Shown piece after piece: positions 1 through 7,790 of a stretch of DNA of 64,000 bases. A program made the translations under genes and the position numbers. Position 1 is the first letter of the stretch, and every line of letters begins with the position of its first letter. Under the pieces are notes generated by a model. The model was given only the letters and a program-made list of their open reading frames with translations, ran no database searches and had not been told where the DNA came from. The stretch comes from JALZKA01 sp963786495 (lineage in GTDB: Bacteria > Actinomycetota > Thermoleophilia > Solirubrobacterales > 70-9), in the NCBI GenBank assembly GCA_963786495.1, contig CAWAZL010000001.1:70798-134797 (forward strand), given 5' to 3'.

Positions 1-385
1 GCCGCGCCCGAGGAGGTGGCGGACGAACATCCCCAGCGGGATGAAGAGCAGGACGTTCAGGGGGAGGTCCTGGACGTCCGCGTTGCGCAGCACGGCACCG
101 AGGCCGCCGCCGGCTACGCTCGAATCGGGCCTCGGTCGAGCACGTGGAACGGATCGAGCTGCGCGTTGACACCGAAGATCTCGCAGAAGTCGGGCGAGAC
201 GGGGCGGAGCGGCAGGACGACGGCGAAGGCAAGCCCGACCAGATAGAGGCCGAAGAGCCCGGCCAGGAAGAGCTGACCGGCGCCGAGCGCGCCGTGACGG
301 CGGTACTGAGAGGGCGACATAGGGCAGTGCGGCGCCCGCGGCGATCAGCGGGAAGATCGCGATCGCCGCATAGATCGGGGCCGAG
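1..385 (-). pseudogene. VanZ-like membrane protein, partial and frame-broken
   Basis: Minus-strand reading gives pieces typical of VanZ-family membrane proteins. In order they are an N-terminal hydrophobic stretch (AAIAIFPLIAAGAALPYV), then QYRRHG, a second membrane segment (LFGLYLVGLAFAVVLPL), an acidic loop, and LNVLLFIPLGMFV just before the window edge. The pieces lie in three frames, with breaks near 312-318 and 115-125, and the C-terminus is beyond the window. VanZ-like proteins are small integral membrane proteins, some linked to glycopeptide or lipid II-drug tolerance; the job here is unknown. It follows the disrupted ppx gene directly. The breaks could be sequencing errors, since the residues on each side remain conserved. 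The start is uncertain. Confidence 0.55.
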
Positions 386-390
386 CCGGC

Positions 391-1313
391 TCAAGCCACG
401 CCGGCGGCCTCGAGCGCGGCGCCGTAGAGGATGTCGTGCTCGGACACCTCGATCTCGGACAGGCCGAAGCGCGCATCACCTGGATCAGGATCACGACCCC
501 GGCGACGATCGTCGGCGCCCGGCCGGGGTGAAGGCCGGTCACCTCGAGGCGCTCGGCAAGCGTCTTTGCCGCCAGCTGGGAATGCATGCGCTGGATCGCA
601 GCCGAGCGAGAGCGTCGAGCCGTGGACCGCGTCGGGGTCGTATGGATCGAGCACCTGATCGATCGCCGCGAGCGAGGTCGGCGTGCCCGCGACGCCGATG
701 CCCGCTTGCGCGTCGGGCGAAGTCCGAGCCCTTGAGGGCGCCGTCGATCAGCGAGCGAACGTCGTTGGCGAGCGTTTCGAGCTCGCCCTGCTCGGCGGGG
801 TCGTGGCCGATGTGGCGTTCCGTGTGGCGGACGGTGCCCGCGTGGAGCGACGCGTGGAACGAAACCTCGGTGCCCGAGCCGACTACCAGCTCGGTCGAGC
901 CGCCGCCGATGTCGACGACCAGCGACGTCATCGGCCCTCGGGCGGTCCTGGATCACGCCCAGATAGGTGAGCCGAGCCTCGTCGTCGCCCGAGAGGACGC
1001 GGGCGTCGAGCGCGAATCGCTCGCGAAGCTCGCCGCAGAACGCGCCGCGGTTCTCGGCGTCGCGCACGGCCGAGGTTGCGATCGCGACGGTGGCGTCGGG
1101 CTGCGTGGGGCTCGATCAGCTCGAGGTACTCGCCAACGGTGTCGCAGACGTCCTCGATCGCCTCGCTCGAAAGCTGCGAGGACGTGTCGACGCCGCGCCC
1201 AGGCGGGTCACGGTCGAGCGCCGCTCGAGCTCGGCTATCTGCCCGTCCTCCTCGACGTCGGCGACCAGAAGGCGGGTCGAGTTCGAGCCCATATCGACGA
1301 CTGCTACGCGCAC
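391..1313 (-). pseudogene. ppx: Ppx/GppA exopolyphosphatase, multiply frame-broken
   Basis: The minus strand encodes successive Ppx/GppA family segments in changing frames. The N-terminal phosphate-1 motif VVDMGSNSTRLLV lies near 1300. Then come VDTSSQLSSEAIEDV near 1190, RDAENRGAF and SGDDEARLTYLG (1067-960), VVDIGGGSTELVVG (about 920), a region resembling AAIDQVLDPYDP, LAERLEVTGLHPGRAPTIVAGVVIL (about 500, written here in part), and the C-terminal SEIEVSEHDILYGA ending at 391. At least six frame changes are needed. Family members are ASKHA-fold enzymes that hydrolyse polyphosphate or pppGpp. All key segments are recognisable and in order, so consensus error at a contig edge is as likely as true decay. 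It is divergent from the sixA-like gene, with 37 bp between starts. Confidence 0.7.
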
Positions 1314-1350
1314 CGCGCGGAGAGTAGTCCCGTCGGATAGAAATGCTTGT

Positions 1351-1777
1351 GTGATCTGGTTCCTTCGCCATGGCGACGCCGAGGACGGTGATGACGACTT
1401 CGCGCGCGAGTTGACCGAGAAGGGCGAGCGTCAGTCGCGCGCGGCCGGTCTACGCGCTGGCAGCGCTCGACGTCGAGCTCGACGCCTGCCTCACGAGCCC
1501 TCGCGTGCGGGCGATCCAGACCGCCGCGCTCGCTTGCGAAGCGCTCGGCCTCGAGCCTCAAGAGGCGAACGAGCTCTCAGGTGGCGACTTCGACCCCGAA
1601 TCGCTCGCCGCCGGGCGAGGCGACGTCCTCCTCGTCGGGCATGAGCCCGATTTTTCCCATGCGGTCTACAACCTCACCGGCGCGCGCATCGACATGAAGA
1701 AGGGCGGTCTAGCCGCGGTCGACGACCGCGTGCTGGTCACGCTCCTGCGCCCAGTGCAGATCAAGCGTTTGGGCTGA
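1351..1777 (+). CDS. sixA: SixA-like phosphohistidine phosphatase, one frame break
   Basis: Histidine phosphatase superfamily. The GTG start at 1351 gives VIWFLRHGDAEDG, containing the RHG catalytic motif whose His carries the phosphate, followed by LTEKGERQS. After a frame break near 1447-1455 the protein continues as YALAALDVELDACLTSPRVR, then AIQTA (the SP.R...QTA signature), and LLVGHEPDFSHAV with the second catalytic His. The reconstructed length, about 140 residues, fits SixA. SixA removes phosphate from histidine phosphotransfer proteins; homologues beside ppx or adenylate-cyclase-like CYTH/CHAD genes are common in Actinobacteria. An AT-rich TAGAAA hexamer ends 7 nt before the start, so the message may be leaderless. 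A single missing or extra base explains the break. Confidence 0.72.
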
Positions 1778-1787
1778 TCACGCTTGC

Positions 1788-1793
1788 TACGGT
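1788..1793 (+). promoter_or_regulatory. Putative -10 box of the tRNA-fMet gene
   Basis: TACGGT matches the actinobacterial TANNNT -10 pattern and ends 11 nt before the mature 5' end of the tRNA. No convincing -35 hexamer is visible. Confidence 0.35.
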
Positions 1794-1804
1794 TTCAAGT
1801 GCGC

Positions 1805-1878
1805 CGCGGGGTGGAGCAGTCAGGTAGCTCGCCGGGCTCATAACCCGGAGGTCGCAGGTTCAAATCCTGCCCCCGCTA
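1805..1878 (+). tRNA. tRNA-fMet (CAT), initiator
   Basis: A full cloverleaf can be drawn by eye. The acceptor stem is 1805-1811 with 1871-1877, the anticodon stem CCGGG/CCCGG is at 1832-1836 and 1844-1848 with loop CTCATAA (anticodon CAT at 1839-1841), and the T stem GCAGG/CCTGC is at 1854-1858 and 1866-1870 with TTCAAAT. Two initiator hallmarks are present: an unpaired first position (C1 against U72) and three consecutive G:C pairs at the base of the anticodon stem. The CCA end is not encoded. It stands alone between sixA and the LuxR-type gene. Confidence 0.95.
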
Positions 1879-1988
1879 TATCCGTCACTACCACGCTTGA
1901 GCCGTCCGCCTGGAGGGCTTTGCGTCCTCGAAGGCACTTGACCTGGTGAACGCTGGACGGTCTGCCCACGGTCGGCGAGAATGTCGGC

Positions 1989-4847
1989 ATGCGCCCGATC
2001 CGCGAACCCCCAGACAGCCAGGACGCCCTCCTGGAACGCGAGGCTGAGTTGTCTCAACTGGAGTCGGTGCTCGAGATCCCAGCCACCCGCGATGCTGGGG
2101 CAGGGGTGCTCATCGAAGGACCCGCGGGAATCGGCAAGACGGCGCTTCTCGACGCTGCTCTGGAGATGGCCGCCGAGAACGGGCTCAATGTCCTCACCGC
2201 CCGCGGCGCGGAGCTCGAGAGCAGATTCGGCGGCGGGCTTGCACGCCAGCTGTTCGAACCCGTCGTCATGAGCACGTCGGCGGAGGAGCGAGCAGAGCTA
2301 CTCTCCGGCCCCGCCGAGCTAGCCGGGCGGCTCGTCGGCGCCGCGCCCGCCGATAAGCGCGCCGAGCCGGGGCTTGCGGTACTCCACGGCCTCTACTGGC
2401 TGACCGCAAATCTGGCGGAGCGACAGCCGCTGGCACTCGTGATCGACGACGTCCACTGGGGCGATGAGGTCTCGTTGCGCTTCCTGGTCTATCTGGCGCA
2501 CCGGATCGAGACCGTGCCCGTGGCCCTGATCGCCGCCGCGCGCAGCGGCGAGCCGGGGTCGGCGACGGGTCTCGTTCGAAAGCTCGCCACAGAGCGAGGC
2601 GTTGGCCTGCTTCGGCCCGCGCCGCTGAGCCCTCAGGCGGTCAGAAATGTCGTCGCTGAAGCGCTCGGCGAGCCGAGTCCGGAGTTCGCCGCGGCGTGCC
2701 TGACGGCGAGCGCGGGAACCCCGTTCCTTCTCCAGGAACTGCTTCGGGCGGCGGCAGCCGACGGGATCGAGCCCAACGCGCGCGGTGCTTCGGCAATCGA
2801 GCGGCTGGTTCCCGCCTCGGTCTCGCACGCGATCCTTCTGCGCCTGGGCTGCCTTCACCAGACGGCGCAGGAGCTGGCGGCAGCGGTGGCAGTGCTCGGG
2901 CCGGGGGCTGAGCTCGCCCATGCCGCCGAGCTCGCCGAGCTCGACCCCGGTGCGGCCGCCGCCGCATTCGACGCGCTTGTCGCGCTGGAGCTCTTTGCCG
3001 ACAAGCGGCCACTCGACTTCGTCCATCCGCTTGTCCGCTCGGCCGTCTACTCCGATCTCCCTCCCTCGGAGCGCACGCTGCTGCACTCCCGTGCTGCCCT
3101 GATCATGCGCCGGGCGGGAGCCGCCCCCGACCGGCTTGCCGTCCACCTGCTCGCGCTGCCGCCGGCGGGGGATCCGGAGGTAGCCGGGGCACTGATCGAG
3201 GGCGCTCGCGCGGCCGGCGCCCGGGGTTCGGCGGACACGGCGATCGCCTACCTGCGCCGCGCGCTTGAGGAGCCGCCCCCAAATGATGCGCGCCACGCCG
3301 TCCTGCTCGAGCTGGGTTCGACCGAATCGCGTGTCGGTGATCCGGGCGCTGTCGGCCATCTACGCGCAGCACAAGCGAGCGCCCCGGACGACGACGCGCT
3401 TATCGCCGCCACGTTTGCCCTCGGACAGGCATTGAGCTTCGGGGGCCGGTGGGACGATGCGATGGCGGCGATGCAACCTGTGATCGACGAGCTGACCGAG
3501 AAGAACCATCCCGGCGTGCTGTTGCTCGAAGGCCGCCTGCTCGCGGGTGCGACCCTCAATCACCTTGGAGCGCCGATCGTCGACGCACGCATCGAGGCGG
3601 CACGCAAGCGCGCCTACGCAGCCGAGCGACCACCGTACACCCTCCTCTGCGTCCTCAGCGAGTGGGACGCGAGCCAAGGCGACCAGCCCGCGGAGCGGAT
3701 CGCCGCGCGGGCCGAGCAGTTGATCGTCGAGCGTTCGCCCGACGACCCGACCGTGAACGTCCCCGGCGTTTTCCACGCCTACGTGGCTTTGATTCACTGC
3801 GAGCGCTACGAGCTTGCTCTGCGGCTTATCGGGGAGCGAATGGATGAGGGGCGGCGCCTGGGGAGCCTGCCGCTGCTGACTGCGATGTCGACCTTCGCGG
3901 CGTGCGCAGCGCTCCGTCAAGGCGATCTCATCGCCGCCGAGGAACACGCCCGCACCGCGGTCGACACCGACGCCCTGCACGCGCTGCCTCTACTGACCCC
4001 GTTCGCCGCCGCGATGCTCGCCGGGACCCTGATCGAGCGCGATGAGCTCCACGAAGCCGACGCTGCCCTACTGGCCGGCACACCGGAGCCGACCTTGCAG
4101 CCACTGATCACCTACCCCCGCCTGCTCGGCATTCGCGGACGCTTGCGGCTCGCCCAGGGTCGCTTCGAGGAGGCGTTGGAAACTTCACTCGCGTGCGGGG
4201 CGGAACTCGATCGGCATCGACAGCCGGGCCCGGCTCTCCACCCCTGGCGCTCTGACGCCGCCATGGCCCTGCACGCGCTCGGTCGCTCGGAGGAGGCGGC
4301 CGCAATGGCCAACGACGAGCTCGAGCGGGCGCGGAAGTTTGCCGCTCCCGGGGCGACCGGAATCGCGCTAAGGACACTCGGCCTGGTCGAGGACGGAGAC
4401 GAACGCGTGGACCGACTCGCCGAGGCCGTGAGGGTCCTCGAGCACTCGGAGGCACGGCTCGAGCATGCCTACGCCCTCTACGAGCTCGGGGCGGCGCAGC
4501 GCCGCGCGAACCGCCGGGCCGAGGCGCGCGAACCGCTGCGCGAGGCGTTAGACCTCGCCGTGCGCGCCGGTGCCTTGAGCCTTCGCCGTCGTGCCGAGGA
4601 GGAGCTGAGGGCAACCGGAGCGCGGCCCCGCCGGGTGATGCTGAGCGGGCTCGACTCGCTGACCGCGAGCGAGCGCCGGGTTGCGCGGCTGGCCGCCGAG
4701 GGCCGCACCAACCGGGAGATCGCCCAGTCGCTGTTCGTTACCGCCCGCACGGTTGAGGGACACCTGACGTCCGTCTACCGCAAGCTCGAGATCAAGTCCC
4801 GGGATGAGCTGCCCGCCGCTCTGGCGACGGAATCGAGCCCGCGCTAG
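1989..4847 (+). CDS. LAL-type LuxR-family ATPase transcriptional regulator
   Basis: This is a large ATP-binding LuxR (LAL, MalT-like) regulator of 952 residues. An N-terminal AAA/NACHT-like ATPase has Walker A GPAGIGKT at about residues 44-51 and Walker B LALVIDDVHWGD at about 148-159. A long alpha-helical, TPR-like middle of some 500 residues follows. The C-terminal LuxR HTH runs from about residue 891 (LTASERRVARLAAEG, TNREIAQSLFVTARTVEGHL). Such proteins are usually one-component activators triggered by a ligand bound to the TPR region. The ligand cannot be inferred, and the nearest downstream genes (methyltransferase, propeller protein) are candidate targets only by position. ATG at 1989 is the first in-frame start, and the N-terminus beginning LLERE.EL fits the family. 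Confidence 0.9.
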   Translation: MRPIREPPDSQDALLEREAELSQLESVLEIPATRDAGAGVLIEGPAGIGKTALLDAALEMAAENGLNVLTARGAELESRFGGGLARQLFEPVVMSTSAEERAELLSGPAELAGRLVGAAPADKRAEPGLAVLHGLYWLTANLAERQPLALVIDDVHWGDEVSLRFLVYLAHRIETVPVALIAAARSGEPGSATGLVRKLATERGVGLLRPAPLSPQAVRNVVAEALGEPSPEFAAACLTASAGTPFLLQELLRAAAADGIEPNARGASAIERLVPASVSHAILLRLGCLHQTAQELAAAVAVLGPGAELAHAAELAELDPGAAAAAFDALVALELFADKRPLDFVHPLVRSAVYSDLPPSERTLLHSRAALIMRRAGAAPDRLAVHLLALPPAGDPEVAGALIEGARAAGARGSADTAIAYLRRALEEPPPNDARHAVLLELGSTESRVGDPGAVGHLRAAQASAPDDDALIAATFALGQALSFGGRWDDAMAAMQPVIDELTEKNHPGVLLLEGRLLAGATLNHLGAPIVDARIEAARKRAYAAERPPYTLLCVLSEWDASQGDQPAERIAARAEQLIVERSPDDPTVNVPGVFHAYVALIHCERYELALRLIGERMDEGRRLGSLPLLTAMSTFAACAALRQGDLIAAEEHARTAVDTDALHALPLLTPFAAAMLAGTLIERDELHEADAALLAGTPEPTLQPLITYPRLLGIRGRLRLAQGRFEEALETSLACGAELDRHRQPGPALHPWRSDAAMALHALGRSEEAAAMANDELERARKFAAPGATGIALRTLGLVEDGDERVDRLAEAVRVLEHSEARLEHAYALYELGAAQRRANRRAEAREPLREALDLAVRAGALSLRRRAEEELRATGARPRRVMLSGLDSLTASERRVARLAAEGRTNREIAQSLFVTARTVEGHLTSVYRKLEIKSRDELPAALATESSPR

Positions 4848-5019
4848 TCGCGGTGTTTGCGCCGCCCTTGTCACGTGTTAGCTCCAGCTCCCGCGCGAGC
4901 CCGAGCCAGCCGTTGAACGCCCGCCACTCGCGGTCTTCGGCCCGTCGGACGAAGCCGCGCAACGGTTCCACACCCAGCTGAAGCATCAACTCGAGCTTCG
5001 CGAGGTCCGGTGAATCCAT
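4792..5019 (-). CDS. Possible small hypothetical protein antisense to the LuxR gene end
   Basis: This is a 75-residue minus-strand frame beginning MDSPDLAKLELMLQ and continuing GVEPLRGFVRRAEDREWRAF. Third codon positions are strongly G/C, as in the real genes here, and the sequence looks amphipathic and helical. It overlaps the 3' end of the LuxR gene by 56 bp on the opposite strand, has no clear ribosome binding site, and I recognise no family. It may be a real short gene or a chance frame in high-GC DNA. Nothing else was recognised in the 4848-5045 interval. Confidence 0.25.
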   Translation of the reverse strand: MDSPDLAKLELMLQLGVEPLRGFVRRAEDREWRAFNGWLGLARELELTRDKGGANTATSAGSIPSPERRAAHPGT

Positions 5020-5045
5020 GCGGAGAAGTTTCCCTGCCGAGCAGC

Positions 5046-5112
5046 GGGTTCGCACCGTGGCCACCCCCCTGGATTACGTGCTTCAAAAGTCAGGGGGGGC
5101 TCCACGGTGCGA
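5046..5112. repeat. Long two-part inverted repeat (strong hairpin)
   Basis: GTTCGCACCGTGG at 5046-5058 is exactly complementary to CCACGGTGCGAAC at 5100-5112. After a 3x3 mismatch, CCCCCCTG (5062-5069) pairs with CAGGGGGG (5089-5096), leaving a 19-nt loop. It lies about 200 bp after the LuxR stop and 63 bp before the methyltransferase start. No T-run follows, so an intrinsic terminator is not clear. An operator, a leader structure or a small mobile-element remnant are alternatives. Confidence 0.75.
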
Positions 5113-5175
5113 ACGGCGCCGTTACACGCGATCCTCGCAGACGACGGATCCCAGACCCTCAACAAAGGAGATGAC

Positions 5176-6240
5176 ATGGCGACCAATGTTGATGAGACCA
5201 GGCTGCAGGACTTCGTCGGCCGCTTTGCGGGCGATTTCGGTGCGGCGCTGCACCAGACGACCGTCATCATCGGCGACAAGCTTGGCCTGTACGCCGCGAT
5301 GGGCGACAGCGCACCCGTAACGCCGGCGGAGCTCGCCGAGCGGACGCAGACCGACGAGCGGTACGTCCGCGAGTGGCTCTGCGCGCAGGCCGCGAGCGGC
5401 TATGTGGAGTATGACTCCGAGGCCGAGAGCTTCCATCTGACGCCCGAACAGGCGGCCTGTCTTGCCGACCGTGAGAGTCCGACATTCTTGCCCGGAGCGT
5501 TCTACATAGCGAGCGCCTGCATAAAGGACGAACCGGCGCTGACGGAGCGGTTCCGCACGGGTGAGGGATTCGGCTGGCACGAGCACGACCATGACCTCTT
5601 CTGCGGTACCGAGGTCTTCTTCCGGGCGGGATACGTGGCGAATCTCGTGGCGTCGTGGCTGCCGGCTCTCGACGGAGTCGAGGAAAAATTAAAGGCCGGC
5701 GCCCGCGTCGCCGATATCGGCTGCGGCCACGGTGCCTCGACGATCGTCATGGCCCAGGCGTACCCGCAGTCGGAGTTCTTCGGCTCCGACTATCACGCCG
5801 AGTCGATCGAGGTGGCAGGGCAGGCCGCCGAGAAGGCGGGCGTCGCCGACAGGGTCCGGTTTGAGGTGGCCAGCGCTAAGGACTTCAGCGGCGATGGCTA
5901 CGACCTCGCCTGCGTGTTCGACGCCCTGCACGACATGGGCGATCCGGTCGGAGCCGCGGCGCATGTCCGTCAGGCGCTCGCCCCCGATGGCACATGGCTG
6001 ATCGTCGAGCCGATGGCCGGTGACCACGTCGAGGACAACCTCAATCCGGTCGGCCGCATCTTCTACTCGGCGTCAACGATGGTCTGCACGCCGGCGTCGC
6101 GGTCGCAGGAGGTCGGGCTGGCGCTGGGCGCCCAGGCCGGCGAGGCGCGCCTGCGCGAGGTCGTCACCGAGGCCGGGTTCACCCGCTTCCGCAGGGCCAC
6201 CGAGACTCCGTTCAACCTCGTGCTCGAGGCACGGCCATGA
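5176..6240 (+). CDS. SAM-dependent methyltransferase with N-terminal winged-helix dimerisation domain
   Basis: A 354-residue class I methyltransferase of the Rv2258c-like layout. The N-terminal winged-helix/dimerisation part includes LAERTQTDERYVREWLCAQA and GYVEYD. The Rossmann methyltransferase domain follows, with SAM motif VADIGCGHG at about residues 178-186, an acidic residue after strand 2 (FGSDYH), and motif FDALHDMGDP. The substrate is unknown; relatives methylate small molecules or natural products. ATG at 5176 is preferred over an upstream GTG at 5107 because AAAGGAG lies 8 nt upstream, and because the upstream start sits inside a strong hairpin. Its stop overlaps the next start (ATGA), so it is translationally coupled to the propeller gene. 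Confidence 0.88.
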   Translation: MATNVDETRLQDFVGRFAGDFGAALHQTTVIIGDKLGLYAAMGDSAPVTPAELAERTQTDERYVREWLCAQAASGYVEYDSEAESFHLTPEQAACLADRESPTFLPGAFYIASACIKDEPALTERFRTGEGFGWHEHDHDLFCGTEVFFRAGYVANLVASWLPALDGVEEKLKAGARVADIGCGHGASTIVMAQAYPQSEFFGSDYHAESIEVAGQAAEKAGVADRVRFEVASAKDFSGDGYDLACVFDALHDMGDPVGAAAHVRQALAPDGTWLIVEPMAGDHVEDNLNPVGRIFYSASTMVCTPASRSQEVGLALGAQAGEARLREVVTEAGFTRFRRATETPFNLVLEARP

Positions 6241-7790
6241 TCGGCCATCGCATCCTCGCCCGGACACTCGCTAGCGCCGCCGCGAGCCTGGTCGGGCTCG
6301 CCTTCGCGGCGTCCTCGCAGGCCGCGGTGGGCGACATCGCGTTCGCGGACTGCATCGCTGAACTCGGGCAGTCGGGCTGCGTCGACCCCGCGCTCGACTC
6401 GCTCGCCGGCGCCCGCGATGTCGCGGTCAGCCCCGACGGCAACTCGGTCTACGTGGTCTCGGCCGAGGACGACTCGCTGACCCACCTCTCGCGGAACGCC
6501 GCCGGCCAGCTCTCTTTCCAGGGCTGCATCGCCGACATCGGCCTCTCGGACTGCGCCGACCCGCCATTCGACTCACTCGCCGTCGCCTACGACGTCGAGG
6601 TCAGCCCCGACGGCAGCTCGGTTTACGTCGCCTCGCTCCTCGACGACTCGCTGACCCACTTCTCGCGAAACGCCGCCGGCCAGATCACCTTTCAGGGCTG
6701 CATCGCCGACGGCGGTAAGTCGGGCTGCTTCGATCCCGGCACCGACTCGCTCGCCGGCGCCCGCGACGTCGAGGTCAGCCCCGACGGCAGCTCGGTCTAC
6801 GTCGCTTCGGACCGCGACCACTCGCTGACCCACTTCTCGCGCGACGCCGCCGGCCAGATCACCTTTCAGGGCTGCATCGCCGACGGCGGTAAGTCGGGCT
6901 GCTTCAACCCCGGCACCGACCCGCTCGCCGGTGCCAGCGACGTCGCGGTCAGCCCCGACGGCGCCTCGGTCTACGTCGCTTCGCTCATCGACGACTCGCT
7001 GACCCACTTCTCGCGCAACGCCGCCGGCCAGATCTTCTTTCAGGGCTGCATCGCCGAGGAGGGCAAGTCGGGCTGCTTCGACCCCGGCACCGACTCGCTC
7101 GCCGGTGCTCAGTCAGTCGCACTCAGCCCCGACGGCAGCTCGGTCTACGTGGCCACGCACTTCGACGACTCGCTGACCCACTTCTCGCGCAACGCCGCCG
7201 GCCAGATCTTCTTTCAGGGCTGCATCGCCGACGGCGGTAAGTCGGGCTGCTTCGATCCCGGCACCGACTCGCTCGCCGGTGCTCAGTCAGTCGCACTCAG
7301 CCCCGACGGCAGCTCGGTCTACGTGGCCTCGCCCTTCGACAGCTCGCTGACCCACTTCTCGCGCGACGCCGCCGGCCAGATCTTCTTTCAGGGCTGCATC
7401 GCCAACGGCGGCCTGTCGGGCTGCGCCGACCCGCCACTCGACTCGCTCGACGGCGCCGGCGGCGTCGCGGTCAGCCCCGACGGCAGGTCGGTCTACGTCG
7501 CTTCGCTCATCGACAGCTCGCTGACCCGCTTCTCGGGGGAGCCGAAAACTACGATCACTGAGAAGCCGAAGAACACGACGACCAAGCGCAAGGCGGAGTT
7601 CAAGTTCGTGTCCGACCCCACGACTGGGGCGACGTTCGAATGCAAGCTCGATCGCAAGCCGTTCAGGCCGTGCTCCTCGCCATTCGAGAAGCGGGTGGAG
7701 CCGGGGAAGCACAGCTTCAGCGTGCGTGCGACAGTCGCGGGCGTCACCGACCCGACCTCGGCGAGCGCGCGCTGGCGGGTGACGAGATGA
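6237..7790 (+). CDS. Secreted seven-bladed beta-propeller protein with C-terminal Cys-containing domain
   Basis: A 517-residue exported protein. The signal peptide (ILARTLASAAASLVGLAFAA) ends near AQAAV. Seven copies of a 58-residue YVTN/lactonase-like repeat follow (about residues 38-434). Each holds GCIAD.G.SGC..P..DSLAGA..V, then VSPDGSSVYVAS, then DSLTHFSR.AAGQ. Each blade brings two Cys, perhaps a per-blade disulfide. After a Thr/Lys-rich linker, the C-terminal domain (residues about 436-517) contains TFECKLD and PCSSPFEKRVEPGKHSFSVR, as in the S8 protease at 30.1 kb. Repeat units 3-6 are nearly identical in DNA, suggesting recent duplication or homogenisation. Probably surface-bound or extracellular; ligand unknown. 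It overlaps its neighbours by ATGA on both sides. Confidence 0.85.
   Translation: MIGHRILARTLASAAASLVGLAFAASSQAAVGDIAFADCIAELGQSGCVDPALDSLAGARDVAVSPDGNSVYVVSAEDDSLTHLSRNAAGQLSFQGCIADIGLSDCADPPFDSLAVAYDVEVSPDGSSVYVASLLDDSLTHFSRNAAGQITFQGCIADGGKSGCFDPGTDSLAGARDVEVSPDGSSVYVASDRDHSLTHFSRDAAGQITFQGCIADGGKSGCFNPGTDPLAGASDVAVSPDGASVYVASLIDDSLTHFSRNAAGQIFFQGCIAEEGKSGCFDPGTDSLAGAQSVALSPDGSSVYVATHFDDSLTHFSRNAAGQIFFQGCIADGGKSGCFDPGTDSLAGAQSVALSPDGSSVYVASPFDSSLTHFSRDAAGQIFFQGCIANGGLSGCADPPLDSLDGAGGVAVSPDGRSVYVASLIDSSLTRFSGEPKTTITEKPKNTTTKRKAEFKFVSDPTTGATFECKLDRKPFRPCSSPFEKRVEPGKHSFSVRATVAGVTDPTSASARWRVTR
6348..7538 (+). repeat. Seven in-frame 174-bp coding repeats
   Basis: Units of 174 bp start at 6348 and recur seven times, the last truncated to 147 bp. 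Units beginning near 6696, 6870, 7044 and 7218 share long identical DNA stretches (for example the segments encoding GCIADGGKSGCF and SVYVAS). The number seven matches one full propeller. Short-read assembly could collapse or expand such a tract. Confidence 0.9.

Noticed and set aside
144..1340. Long plus-strand open frame (398 codons) opposite ppx
   Set aside because: Its product is Arg/Ser-rich with no domain logic, while the minus strand carries ordered Ppx/GppA motifs. It is an antisense frame in high-GC DNA.
2319..3359. 346-codon minus-strand frame inside the LuxR-type gene
   Set aside because: The plus-strand protein is coherent and full length. The antisense frame has no recognisable family or ribosome binding site.
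5107..5175. Upstream GTG start for the methyltransferase
   Set aside because: It lies within a strong hairpin, and the extra 23 residues look non-coding. ATG 5176 has AAAGGAG.
6348..7538. Direct repeats as a possible CRISPR array
   Set aside because: Units are 174 bp, contiguous, in frame and without unique spacers. They encode propeller blades.
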